From: Pseudarthrobacter sp. NBSH8
GTDB lineage: Bacteria; Actinomycetota; Actinomycetes; Actinomycetales; Micrococcaceae
Direction of reading: 5' to 3'
DNA length: 64,000 nucleotides
Assembly (NCBI RefSeq): GCF_014217545.1
Contig: NZ_CP043178.1
Coordinates: 682,001 to 746,000 of the forward strand
Positions 47,307 to 57,242 of this stretch are shown here, in pieces. The first letter of the stretch is position 1, and every line of letters begins with the position of its first letter. The notes below the pieces were generated by a model that was not told the origin of the DNA, did not search any database, and saw only the letters and a program-made list of their open reading frames with translations. The position numbers were made by a program, and so were the translations under genes.

Positions 47307-48930
47307 CCTTTGTGTCCCTTGCGGGACGCCCGTTCCGGGCTGAAAATGGTGCCGTGGCCGCCTGTCAACGCCGTGCCTCTATGGTTCCACTAGGCCGTCA
47401 TCTAGCCGGGCGTTGGGGGTCACGCTCTGGGCCCTTCACTGTTTCTTTTGCCGAGAACGAGGATTAGATTTCCGTTTCCCGGTGATCCCCACGGGCGGCC
47501 GCTTCGACAATCAGATCGGGCGCGTTTTGTGAGGAGATGACGAATGCCATGCTGGCCGAATCCCAGGATGAGGAGCAGATCATTGCCAGGGTCGCTGCCC
47601 TGGATATCGGCAAGGCTGAACTCGTGTGTTGTGTGCGGATCCCCGGTCCGGGGAACACCCGAAGACGCCTGCAGGAGGTGTCCACGCACTCGACGATGAG
47701 CCGGTCCTTGGCGGAGCTGGCCAACCATCTGGTGGACCTGCGGATCGAGCGGGTAGTCATGGAAGCGACCTCGGACTATTGGAAGCCGGTGTTTTATCTT
47801 CTCGAGGCGCACGGCCTCGAACCGTGGCTGGTCAACGCCCGCGACGTCAGGCATCTGCCGGGCCGGCCGAAGACCGACGTTCTCGACTCCGTGTGGCTGT
47901 GCAAAGTCGCCGAACGGCAGATGCTCCGTCCCAGTTTCGTCCCACCCGCCCCGATCCGCCGGCTGCGGGACCTGACCCGGTACCGGATTGATCTCGTCGG
48001 GACCCGGACTGCGGAGAAGAACCGGGTTGAGAAACTCCTCGAGGACGCGTGCATCAAGCTCTCCGTTGTCGCCTCAGACATTTTCGGGGTGTCCGGGCGG
48101 GAGATGATGGCCGCGCTCATCGGCGGCGAACGGAACCCGAAAGTCCTCGCGCAGCTGGCACGGGCAAGCATGCGCAGGAAGATCAGCGAACTCGAAGAGG
48201 CGTTCACCGGCCTCTTCGATGACCACCACGCCTTCCTGCTGGCCCGGATGCTGTCCAGGATCGACGGCATCGATGCCGATATCGCCGCGGTCGATGAACA
48301 GATCGAGGCGCAACTGGCCCCTTTCGCGGCAGCGGCGGAACGCCTGGATGAGATCCCGGGCATCGGCCCCGTTGCCGCCGCGATCATCCTGGCCGAAATC
48401 GGGGTCGACATGACCCGGTTTCCGACCGCGGGACACCTGTGTTCCTGGGCGAAGTTCTCCCCGGGCATCAACTCCTCCGCCGGGAAGACGAAGGGCAACG
48501 GCTCGACCGGGCACGGCAACCGCTATCTCGCCCGGATCCTGGGCGAGGCCGCCGTCGGTGCCGGCAGAACGGATACCTTCCTCGGCGAACGCCACCGGAG
48601 GCTGGCTAGGCGGCGGGGCAAGAAACGCGCCATCGTCGCTATCGGGCGCTCCATCTTGGTCATCATCTGGCACCTCCTGCAGGACCCGGATGCACGGTTC
48701 CATGACCTCGGCGCTGACCACTTCAATCGTCACACCAACCCCGACACCAGCAAACGAAACCACGTCCGCCAACTCGAAGCCCTCGGCTATACCGTCACCC
48801 TGACACCCGCAGCCTGACACCCACACATATCCATGCTGCCGTCCAACCGCCGCACCACGACGGGCACAGCACTACGCGCCAGACCGCCTGCAGGGCACCT
48901 CCATTTTCGGATTAGAGGCCGGCGCTCCAC
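47307..48930 (+). mobile_element. IS110-family insertion element, ends uncertain
   Basis: A transposase gene with about 230 non-coding bases upstream and about 110 downstream, lying between glcD and a convergent DUF4032 gene. The exact ends are not visible; IS110 elements normally lack terminal inverted repeats and target duplications. A possible end pair is GAAAATGG-TGCC (47342-47353) and GGCA-CCT-CCATTTTC (48894-48908), which would give about 1.57 kb. The upstream non-coding segment is where IS110 bridge RNAs are encoded. Confidence 0.65.
47537..48817 (+). CDS. IS110-family transposase (DEDD recombinase)
   Basis: A 426-residue recombinase. The N-terminal RuvC-like domain carries Asp23 in ALDIGKAELV, Glu76 in RVVMEATSDYW and Asp114/Asp117 in KTDVLDSVWL. 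The C-terminal Transposase_20 domain has IPGIGPVAAAIILAEIG, then INSSAGKTKGNGSTGHGN with the conserved Ser. It appears intact. ATG 47537 is directly after GAGGAG, so ATG 47549 with 12-base spacing is the likelier real start. Such enzymes act with a bridge RNA that selects target and donor DNA. Confidence 0.92.
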   Translation: MTNAMLAESQDEEQIIARVAALDIGKAELVCCVRIPGPGNTRRRLQEVSTHSTMSRSLAELANHLVDLRIERVVMEATSDYWKPVFYLLEAHGLEPWLVNARDVRHLPGRPKTDVLDSVWLCKVAERQMLRPSFVPPAPIRRLRDLTRYRIDLVGTRTAEKNRVEKLLEDACIKLSVVASDIFGVSGREMMAALIGGERNPKVLAQLARASMRRKISELEEAFTGLFDDHHAFLLARMLSRIDGIDADIAAVDEQIEAQLAPFAAAAERLDEIPGIGPVAAAIILAEIGVDMTRFPTAGHLCSWAKFSPGINSSAGKTKGNGSTGHGNRYLARILGEAAVGAGRTDTFLGERHRRLARRRGKKRAIVAIGRSILVIIWHLLQDPDARFHDLGADHFNRHTNPDTSKRNHVRQLEALGYTVTLTPAA

Positions 48931-48937
48931 AAACAAA

Positions 48938-48961
48938 CACGGTTGTGTTAACACAACCGTG
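48938..48961 (-). terminator. Palindromic terminator of the DUF4032 gene
   Basis: A perfect 24-base palindrome CACGGTTGTG-TTAA-CACAACCGTG. On the minus strand it is followed by TTTGTTTGTGG, a T-rich tail, and it lies 30 bases after the end of the DUF4032 gene. Confidence 0.75.
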
Positions 48962-48991
48962 CTACCACCGCTGCCGGGCCCCCGGGGCAGG

Positions 48992-50410
48992 TCAGTCGTC
49001 GACGTCCGGGTACTCTTCGATGGATTCGTCGGCACCATAGCGGGATTCCTCGGTTTCCACTTCGAGGATCTTCAGCATCGCCGTGTCCGGGTTGAGCATG
49101 ATGGCGGCCTCGTCCCTGCGGTGGCGCAGGACGGACTCAATATAGGACTGCACAGCCTCGGCGAGCGGAATGTGGCGGGCCTGCTCCTCTGACATATACC
49201 AACGGTGCTCAAGCACCTCGTGGACTGCCTCCGCCGGCTCAAGCTTGCGGGACAGGTCGCGGGGGATCGAGCGCACAATGGGCTCGAAGACCTGGCTGAC
49301 CCAGAGGTGCGCGCTGTATTCCTCGTCCATCCCCGGGTTGTTGTCCGCCCGGAAGGAATCCATGTCATTGAGCAGGCGCCGGGCCTGGTTTTCCTGGGCG
49401 TCGAGCCCGGTCAGCCGCAGCAACCGGCGCTGGTGATGTCCCGCGTCCACCACCTTGGGCTGGAGCTGGATGGTGGAACCGTTCTGGGTGGTCTTGATGG
49501 CGTATTCCTCGACGTCGAAGCCCAACTCGTTGAGCCTGCGGATACGGGCGCCCACACGCCACCGTTCGCCGAGTTCAAAGGATTCCTTCTCCGTCAGTTC
49601 CGTCCAGAGACGCCGGTAGCTCTCCATGATGAGTTCGCTGGTGGCCACCGGGTCCACCTTCTCCTCGATCAGGCCGCCATCCAGGAGATCCATCAGCTCA
49701 CCGGCGATGTTGACCCGGGCAATCTCGAGATCGTACTCCCGCTGGCCGGTGGAGAGATCGGGATACAGCTCGCCGGTTTCGGCGTCAACCAAGTAGGCGG
49801 CGAAGGCGCCCGCATCGCGACGGAAGAGCGTGTTGGACAGCGAGACGTCCCCCCAATAGAAGCCGATGAGGTGCAGCCGGACCATGAGCAAAGCCTGGGC
49901 ATCGATGAGCCGTGTCAGTGTGTCTTTGCGCAGCATCTGCGAGAACAGCGCCCGGTACGGCATGGAGAACTTCAGGTGGCGGGTAACCAGCACGGGGTTC
50001 AGTGGCCGCCCATCCAGGGTGGTCCGGCCCGTGATGACTGCCACCGGTACAACACACGGGACATCCAGGCGCGCCAGCTTCCGGAGCATATGGTACTCGT
50101 GGCGGGCCACATGCTCCGATGTTTCCTTGATGGCGATGACGGAGCCGCCCAGGTGGGCGAAACGCACGATGTGCCGCGAAATGCCGCGTGGCAGCGCTGC
50201 CAGGTTCTCAGCCGGCCAGTCCTCCAGGGCGATATGCCACGGCAGGTCCAGAAGCTCCGGGTCAGCCGCGGCGGCCGTGATGTTCAGGTTACTGGCGACG
50301 CTGGAACTCTTGGCGTCGTTGGCGCTGGCAGCTTCAAACCGAGGGAGTTTGCCGATCTGGCCGTAGTCGGTGGGTTCGTCGTGCCATTGGGCGCTGCTTT
50401 CCTCGGTCAT
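48992..50410 (-). CDS. DUF4032 kinase-like protein
   Basis: A 472-residue protein with an N-terminal domain resembling lipopolysaccharide/InaA-type kinases: IAIKETSEHVARHEYHML (about 94-111, Lys and Glu positions as in kinase N-lobes), HLIGFYWGDVSLSNTLF (about 179-195, HxxxxxxxDxxxxN catalytic loop) and AYLVDAETGELYP (metal Asp). The C-terminal half matches DUF4032. The kinase-like residues suggest a phosphotransferase, but no substrate is known. The C-terminus is acidic (EEYPDVDD). Confidence 0.83.
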   Translation of the reverse strand: MTEESSAQWHDEPTDYGQIGKLPRFEAASANDAKSSSVASNLNITAAAADPELLDLPWHIALEDWPAENLAALPRGISRHIVRFAHLGGSVIAIKETSEHVARHEYHMLRKLARLDVPCVVPVAVITGRTTLDGRPLNPVLVTRHLKFSMPYRALFSQMLRKDTLTRLIDAQALLMVRLHLIGFYWGDVSLSNTLFRRDAGAFAAYLVDAETGELYPDLSTGQREYDLEIARVNIAGELMDLLDGGLIEEKVDPVATSELIMESYRRLWTELTEKESFELGERWRVGARIRRLNELGFDVEEYAIKTTQNGSTIQLQPKVVDAGHHQRRLLRLTGLDAQENQARRLLNDMDSFRADNNPGMDEEYSAHLWVSQVFEPIVRSIPRDLSRKLEPAEAVHEVLEHRWYMSEEQARHIPLAEAVQSYIESVLRHRRDEAAIMLNPDTAMLKILEVETEESRYGADESIEEYPDVDD

Positions 50411-50477
50411 GTGCCAATTCTTCCGTACGTAGGGGCGGGGTGCCTAAACAAAGCCAGGAAAGCCACGCTTAAACCAC

Positions 50478-50513
50478 GACGGCGGCCCGTCCGGTAAGGA
50501 GGGGCCGCCGTCG
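50478..50513 (-). terminator. Terminator of the msiK/ugpC-like gene
   Basis: Hairpin CGACGGCGGCCC / GGGCCGCCGTCG with a 12-base loop, between the ATPase gene and the DUF4032 start, both on the minus strand. Confidence 0.8.
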
Positions 50514-50585
50514 GTTGGTGCAGAGCAGTGCCGATCAGGTGGTGACAGCTGGTGCAACCACCGGATTCAAGCTCCGCAACCGGGA

Positions 50586-51668
50586 CTAGCCGCCGAGGCG
50601 CAGGCCGGTCTTGGTGTCGAACAGGTGTACATGTCCGGACTGCGGGCGAACGTAGATTGAGTCACCCTTCATCGGGGGTCGGCGGCCGTCGACTCGGGCC
50701 ACGATGTCGTGGTCCTTGCCGTCCAGCGTGGTGTGGCCGTAGACGTAGGCGTCGGCACCGAGTTCCTCGACGACATCAACCTCAACCTGGAGACCTTCGC
50801 CGGCAGCTACCTGCTCGAGGTCCTCGGGGCGGGAACCCAGGGTGACGGTGGCACCATGCGCCTCTTCGAGGACGTTGCGCGGCACGGGGTAAACCGTTCC
50901 GCCGAACTGAACCCCGCCATCGACTACGGGCAGTTCGAGCAAGTTCATGGCGGGGGAGCCGATGAAGCCGGCAACGAAGACGTTCTTGGGCTTGTCGTAG
51001 AGGTTGCGCGGGGTGTCAACCTGCATCAGCAGGCCGTCCTTCAGCACAGCCACGCGGTCACCCATGGTCATTGCCTCGACCTGGTCGTGGGTGACGTAGA
51101 CGGTGGTGACGCCGAGGCGGCGGGTCAGGGATGCGATCTGCGTTCGCGTCTGGACGCGGAGCTTGGCGTCAAGGTTGGAAAGCGGCTCATCCATGAGGAA
51201 CACCTGCGGGTTACGCACAATGGCGCGGCCCATGGCAACACGCTGGCGCTGGCCACCGGAGAGTGCCTTCGGCTTGCGGTCCAGGTATGGCTCGAGATCA
51301 AGAAGCTTGGCGGCTTCACGGACGCGTTCGGCGCGCTCTTCCTTGGAAACGCCCGCGATTTTCAGCGCGAAGCCCATGTTGTCCGCAACTGTCATGTGCG
51401 GGTACAGCGCATAGTTCTGGAAAACCATCGCGATGTCGCGGTCCTTCGGCGGAACATCGGTGACATCGCGGTCGCCGATAAGAATTCGACCTGAGTTGAC
51501 GTCCTCTAGGCCCGCAAGCATGCGCAGGGAGGTGGACTTGCCGCAACCGGAGGGTCCAACGAGGACCAGGAATTCGCCATCGGCGATGTCAATGTTGAGC
51601 TTGTCAACAGCGGGCTTCTCTGTGCCCGGGTACAGACGCGTAGCGTTATCAAAAGTAACTGTAGCCAC
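50586..51668 (-). CDS. ugpC: Sugar ABC transporter ATPase (MsiK/UgpC type)
   Basis: A 360-residue ATPase of the MalK/UgpC/MsiK class. Walker A GPSGCGKST (38-46), VFQNYALYPHMTV, signature LSGGQRQRVAMGRA, Walker B VFLMDEPLSNLDAK and the H-loop TVYVTHDQ are intact; the C-terminal TOBE/OB domain has VTLGSRPEDLE and VVEELGADAYVYGH. GTG 51668 is chosen (AAGGGA ten bases upstream). No permease or binding protein gene is next to it, as for MsiK, which serves many sugar importers in Streptomyces. It likely energises several importers. Confidence 0.9.
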   Translation of the reverse strand: MATVTFDNATRLYPGTEKPAVDKLNIDIADGEFLVLVGPSGCGKSTSLRMLAGLEDVNSGRILIGDRDVTDVPPKDRDIAMVFQNYALYPHMTVADNMGFALKIAGVSKEERAERVREAAKLLDLEPYLDRKPKALSGGQRQRVAMGRAIVRNPQVFLMDEPLSNLDAKLRVQTRTQIASLTRRLGVTTVYVTHDQVEAMTMGDRVAVLKDGLLMQVDTPRNLYDKPKNVFVAGFIGSPAMNLLELPVVDGGVQFGGTVYPVPRNVLEEAHGATVTLGSRPEDLEQVAAGEGLQVEVDVVEELGADAYVYGHTTLDGKDHDIVARVDGRRPPMKGDSIYVRPQSGHVHLFDTKTGLRLGG

Positions 51669-51902
51669 AGTTATCAATCCCTTCACCGGCAGGTACGTGC
51701 CGGACGATCCGTAGTGAATGGTTCATGTAATTCAGTTATCCACGGCATTGCAGCCGTGTACTCCCCGGCCGAAGCCGAGGAGTATCACGTGACGCCGCAC
51801 GGTTCCTGTGCGCCACATCACAACCAAGAGTATGTCAGGTCAATGGCATATTGGTGCAAATGTTACGGAGGTCACACGTGAGGTTGGACATGTCGCCGAG
51901 GT

Positions 51903-52722
51903 TCAGTCAGTGCCCGGCTCTTCGTCGGCCACCACCAGGCTCCGTTCCTGCAGGAGTACTTCGAGCAGTTCCGCGACGTGGGCCGGCGCTTCCACCCGGA
52001 ACTCGGCCTGGGTGAAGTCCAGGCCCACCTTGACGCCCACATCGCCGGATTCCAGCCGGGCCAGCGCGTCCTCGTCCGTGACGTCGTCGCCGGCGAAGAA
52101 GACAGCTGTGGCCCCCGTGATCTGGCGCAGGAACGTCAGGCCCTCGCCCTTGGAGGCGTTGACTACCGACGTTTCCAGGACGCGTTTGCCGTTCTTCAGG
52201 AAAACGCCCTTGCGGTCCTGGAGAACTGAACGGGCCGCAGCCACCGCGTCCTCGGCGACATCGTCAGTCGCCAGCCGGGTGTGCAGGACCACTCCTGCGG
52301 GTTTGTCTTCGAGCAGCGTGCCCGGTGCCTGCTCAACGATCTCTTCGAGGACGCCGCGGACTTCGGCCAGCAGCAGGCGCTGGGCTTCGTCCAGCGTCAG
52401 CTCCGCGGAACCGGGGCCCAGCCATGCCTCGGCGCCATGGCTGCCGATCAGCAGCGTGTCCACCGGGGGTGAGGCGACAGCGCGCAGGCTGGCGAGGGCC
52501 CTGCCGGAGAGGAGTGCCGTCGTCGTGCGTGGAAGGGCGGCTAGCCCGGCGAAAGCTGCGGCCGAGCGTGGAAGCGGGCGGGCGTCGTCCGCGCGGTCAA
52601 CCAGCGGGGAAATGGTGCCATCGAAGTCCAAAGCCACCAGCAGGTGTTCTGTCCGGGCGATCCGCCGGGCGGCCTGCCGCAGTTCGGGGGACAAAGCGAG
52701 CGGGCCTTTGGCGGGACGGGCC

Positions 52723-52733
<11 letters not shown>
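51903..52733 (-). CDS. otsB: Trehalose-6-phosphate phosphatase
   Basis: A 276-residue HAD phosphatase that finishes OtsAB trehalose synthesis. HAD motif I LVALDFDGTISPL has Asp36 and Asp38; motif II LLSGR and motif IV GDDVTDEDAL are present. ATG 52733 overlaps the otsA stop by 11 bases (a TTG at 52742 is possible). Translational coupling with otsA is likely. The 234-base interval between this gene's stop and the ATPase start contains no gene. Confidence 0.92.
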
Positions 52734-54225
<1,492 letters not shown>

Positions 54226-54405
54226 TGCGGCCCCCTGGGGTTTGCTTGTGCCTTTAAACCACCTTAATGGGATGGAATCTTCGCGGCTATTCGTCCGTTG
54301 GTTGTTCGGGCTGAATACTTGAAAGCGCAAGCTCTCAGGTTTGTCCCCTAAAATGGTGGAGTCGCCACAGAGTGGTCCCCCTATGTCGATCGACCCAAGG
54401 AACAC

Positions 54406-55296
54406 ATGAGCCCCGCAAACGAAATACGCAAGTCCAAGGCTGAACGAACCTCGGAGGCGCGCGAGAAGGCACGCCTGATCCGTGAGGCGCAGCTGAAGAA
54501 GGATAAGCGCAACAAACTGCTGATCGGCTGGGGCATTGTGGTGGCCGTGGTGGCCATCCTTGTGGTGGTGGGTCTGGTGGTGACCACAACGATGCGGCAG
54601 AACGCCCCCATCGCTGACCAGGGGCCGACGCCGGCGAATGGAAACGCCAACGGTGGCATCACCTTGCTGGCAAATACCGACGTCGCGAAGCTGGAACCGG
54701 CCACCGTTGACGCTGCCGCCGTGGGTGCGCCCCCGGAAACCGCGCCGGAGTCGGTTGTGGCGCCGGGCGCCGAAGCTGAGGCAGGCAAACCGGTCAAGGT
54801 GGTCCTGTACGTTGACTTCATCTGCCCGGTTTGCAAGAACTTCGAGACACAGTACAACGAGCAGCTGACGTCGCTGCGCAACGAGGGCAAGATCTCGGTG
54901 GAATACCGGGCACTCGGGTTCCTGGACAACCGGTCCTCCACAAACTACTCCTCCCGTGCAGCCAATGCGGCCGCGTGCGTAGTGAATGAGTCCCCGGAGA
55001 AGTATGCCGAGTTTGTGGACACCCTGTTCGCCAACCAGCCTGCCGAAGGCAGCGCCGGACTTTCTGACGACAAGCTCAAGACCATGGCGACAGACATCGG
55101 CGCCAAGAACATCGACACCTGCGTCGACGGGAAGACCTACCGTCCGTACGTGAAGTTCACAACAAAGCAGGCCGCCGCGATCGGCGTCACCGGCACGCCC
55201 ACCGTGTTCGTGGACGGCCAGCAGTGGGGCAAGGGTGCCAGCGCGCAGACCCCGTTCCCGGATTTTCTGCAGGCAGCGATCACCGCGAAGGGCTAG
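54406..55296 (+). CDS. Membrane-anchored DsbA-like thioredoxin-fold protein
   Basis: A 296-residue protein: a charged cytoplasmic N-terminus with coiled-coil character (1-36), one membrane helix (38-61), a low-complexity linker (65-125) and a DsbA/thioredoxin domain with CPVC (Cys140, Cys143) in YVDFICPVCKNFE and the cis-proline loop VTGTPTVFVDG. It is probably an extracytoplasmic thiol oxidoreductase or disulfide isomerase helping exported proteins fold. ATG 54406 is used. A terminator follows. Confidence 0.9.
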   Translation: MSPANEIRKSKAERTSEAREKARLIREAQLKKDKRNKLLIGWGIVVAVVAILVVVGLVVTTTMRQNAPIADQGPTPANGNANGGITLLANTDVAKLEPATVDAAAVGAPPETAPESVVAPGAEAEAGKPVKVVLYVDFICPVCKNFETQYNEQLTSLRNEGKISVEYRALGFLDNRSSTNYSSRAANAAACVVNESPEKYAEFVDTLFANQPAEGSAGLSDDKLKTMATDIGAKNIDTCVDGKTYRPYVKFTTKQAAAIGVTGTPTVFVDGQQWGKGASAQTPFPDFLQAAITAKG

Positions 55297-55310
55297 ATCC
55301 TTCCACTCAG

Positions 55311-55356
55311 GGACCTGCTTCCGGATCGATTCCGGGGGCAGGTCCTTTCTTTTTGC
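55311..55356 (+). terminator. Terminator after the DsbA-like gene
   Basis: Hairpin GGACCTGCTTCCGGA / TCCGGGGGCAGGTCC with a TCGAT loop, followed by TTTCTTTTTG, 14 bases after the stop. Confidence 0.88.
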
Positions 55357-55447
55357 TTCGTTTCTCCCTGGCCGGCGTTTTTACGAGCGGGCGGACTTGG
55401 GCTAACCTTATCTAGCGCCGTTGCGGCGCACGCCCTGTACGGGGCGC

Positions 55448-55521
55448 GCCTCCTTAGCTCAGTTGGCCAGAGCACCGCTCTTGTAAAGCGGGGGTCGTCG
55501 GTTCGAATCCGACAGGAGGCT
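55448..55521 (+). tRNA. tRNA-Thr (anticodon TGT)
   Basis: A 74-base cloverleaf: acceptor GCCTCCT/AGGAGGC with discriminator T, D-arm GCTC/GAGC, anticodon stem CCGCT/AGCGG with loop CTTGTAA, T-arm GTCGG-TTCGAAT-CCGAC. TGT reads ACA threonine codons. CCA is not encoded. Confidence 0.96.
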
Positions 55522-55546
55522 CCGATTGTGGCTTTGACCTGCGGGG

Positions 55547-57070
55547 TCAGTCTTGAGCCCGTGCTGCCAACGGCTCGCGACCGCCGCGGATCTCCATCGC
55601 CGCATGAATCTGCAGTGCAAACCAGAGCTGGGCCAAAGTTGACGTTTCGGTCACGTCCAACCCTGTCAGCTCACTGATCTTACGTAGCCGGTAAATGATG
55701 GTTTGCCGGTGCGCGAACAGGGCGGTTGCCGTCTTCTGCCAGGACCGTTGCATGTCCAAGTACGTTCTTAGCGTGACGATAAGGTCCGGCTGGCGGCCGC
55801 GCTCATACTCGAAAACCGGACCAAGCAACCGTTCGACGAGTGCCTTGCCTTCTTCATAGCTGGTCAACCCCAGCCACGAAGGGCCTTCGGCGTAGCGTAC
55901 TAAGTGCTCGGTGGCGCCGCCCGCGGTTCCCAGCGCCCACAGTGACTCCTGAAGCGCGCTTTGAATGCCTGCAGGGGTGGTCGGGGTGCTGACTCCGATC
56001 CTGACGCCTCCCGGAAGAGCATGGAATAGCAGCTCGTCCGAACACTGCGTGGACACGAGAACATGGAGCCTGTTGTGAGTCTGCAGGCATGCTGTAGGCA
56101 GGCCGTGACGCCAAAGATTCGCGTGGACGTTGGCAAGATCCTGTCCTGCAGCACTGGACAGCGAGATGACCAGGAACTCCTGCGCCGGAATTTCGAATTC
56201 GGACAGGCGGCTTTCCAGATCCTTGATCCCGTAGCGGCCGTCAAACGCCTGCAGAAGGAAGTCGGCACCGAGACGGAGCCTGTTCTCCAGCCCCAGAACA
56301 GTACGGGACAGTTCCAAGCCCAAAACTGTCGCCGCATGGAGCAGAACGACGGCGTCGGGGTGCGGATCGGAAGCGGGCACAACCACCAGCAGCGCGTTGG
56401 CGTGCGTGGGGATGTCCATCATGAGGATGTGTTGGTCGCCGAACCGATGCCACTGGAAATTCTTTGTGGCCGCCGCCGGCCCCACGCGATGCTTCAGCTC
56501 CGCTGCCAGCGCTGCCGGGAGCGGCTCACTGTCCGGGTGCCACGGGTGCAGACATCGCCGATCCACCACGAACAGCTGGGAATTCAGTTCAGCAGCTACT
56601 CCGTCGATCAGCGTCTGCCACTGGTTTCCCGCTCCGGCAAGTCGGAGAAGATCATAAATTCTAGCCGTCTGCCGAAGCCTACGCGATTCCTCCAGGAGGG
56701 AAGACTCCGCGACAGATCGAGCGATGGCGATGAACGGCAGGGGATAGGGCACATTGACCACAGGCAATGGGAGGGCATTGCAGGCATTGATGAATTCAGG
56801 CAGGAGTTGTGGTGCGTGCATCTTCTCGCCCACAGCCAATGCGCTGGCGCCGGCCCTGACCAGCGACTCAGCAAGTTCGACCTGACCAGCGGCATCGGGC
56901 GGAATCGATAACCCGTTGGTCATCATGATCTCGCCGCCCGTGACCCACTCCCACAGCCGGGGAAGATCCGATGTGTGCGCCCACGTGATTCGGTTTCCCA
57001 ATCCCCCTGAGCCTGCGAGCAGGCTCAGGCCCAACTGCGGCTCAGCGATGAGCTCTTCGACAGTAATCAC
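55547..57070 (-). CDS. PucR family transcriptional regulator
   Basis: A 507-residue regulator. The N-terminal PucR sensory domain (TVEELIAEPQLGLSLLAGSG, then WEWVTGGEIMMTNG) is followed by a GAF-like/GGDEF-like middle and the C-terminal HTH_30 domain (MQRSWQKTATALFAHRQTIIYRLRKI). GTG 57070 is preceded by AAGAAGGG nine bases upstream. It is divergent from the MFS-ureohydrolase operon and is likely its regulator; PucR proteins often respond to purines or other nitrogen-rich compounds. Confidence 0.88.
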   Translation of the reverse strand: MITVEELIAEPQLGLSLLAGSGGLGNRITWAHTSDLPRLWEWVTGGEIMMTNGLSIPPDAAGQVELAESLVRAGASALAVGEKMHAPQLLPEFINACNALPLPVVNVPYPLPFIAIARSVAESSLLEESRRLRQTARIYDLLRLAGAGNQWQTLIDGVAAELNSQLFVVDRRCLHPWHPDSEPLPAALAAELKHRVGPAAATKNFQWHRFGDQHILMMDIPTHANALLVVVPASDPHPDAVVLLHAATVLGLELSRTVLGLENRLRLGADFLLQAFDGRYGIKDLESRLSEFEIPAQEFLVISLSSAAGQDLANVHANLWRHGLPTACLQTHNRLHVLVSTQCSDELLFHALPGGVRIGVSTPTTPAGIQSALQESLWALGTAGGATEHLVRYAEGPSWLGLTSYEEGKALVERLLGPVFEYERGRQPDLIVTLRTYLDMQRSWQKTATALFAHRQTIIYRLRKISELTGLDVTETSTLAQLWFALQIHAAMEIRGGREPLAARAQD

Positions 57071-57242
57071 GACCGGGTGCCCTTCTTTCTGTAGGGATGA
57101 CGGCCTAGTGATCTTATACAAATATCTAAGCGCCTTCGTCATTTGTGGTCGATTGACGAATATGCGGCGTGATGGCCGTCACTCATGATTAAGTCACTTA
57201 CTTCCCGGCTCAACGAAGAGCCTTCAACAGAGAGGGTTTGCA

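Noticed and set aside
54226..54405. N-terminal extension of OtsA
   Set aside because: It contains no family sequence, and ATG 54225 has a good ribosome site.
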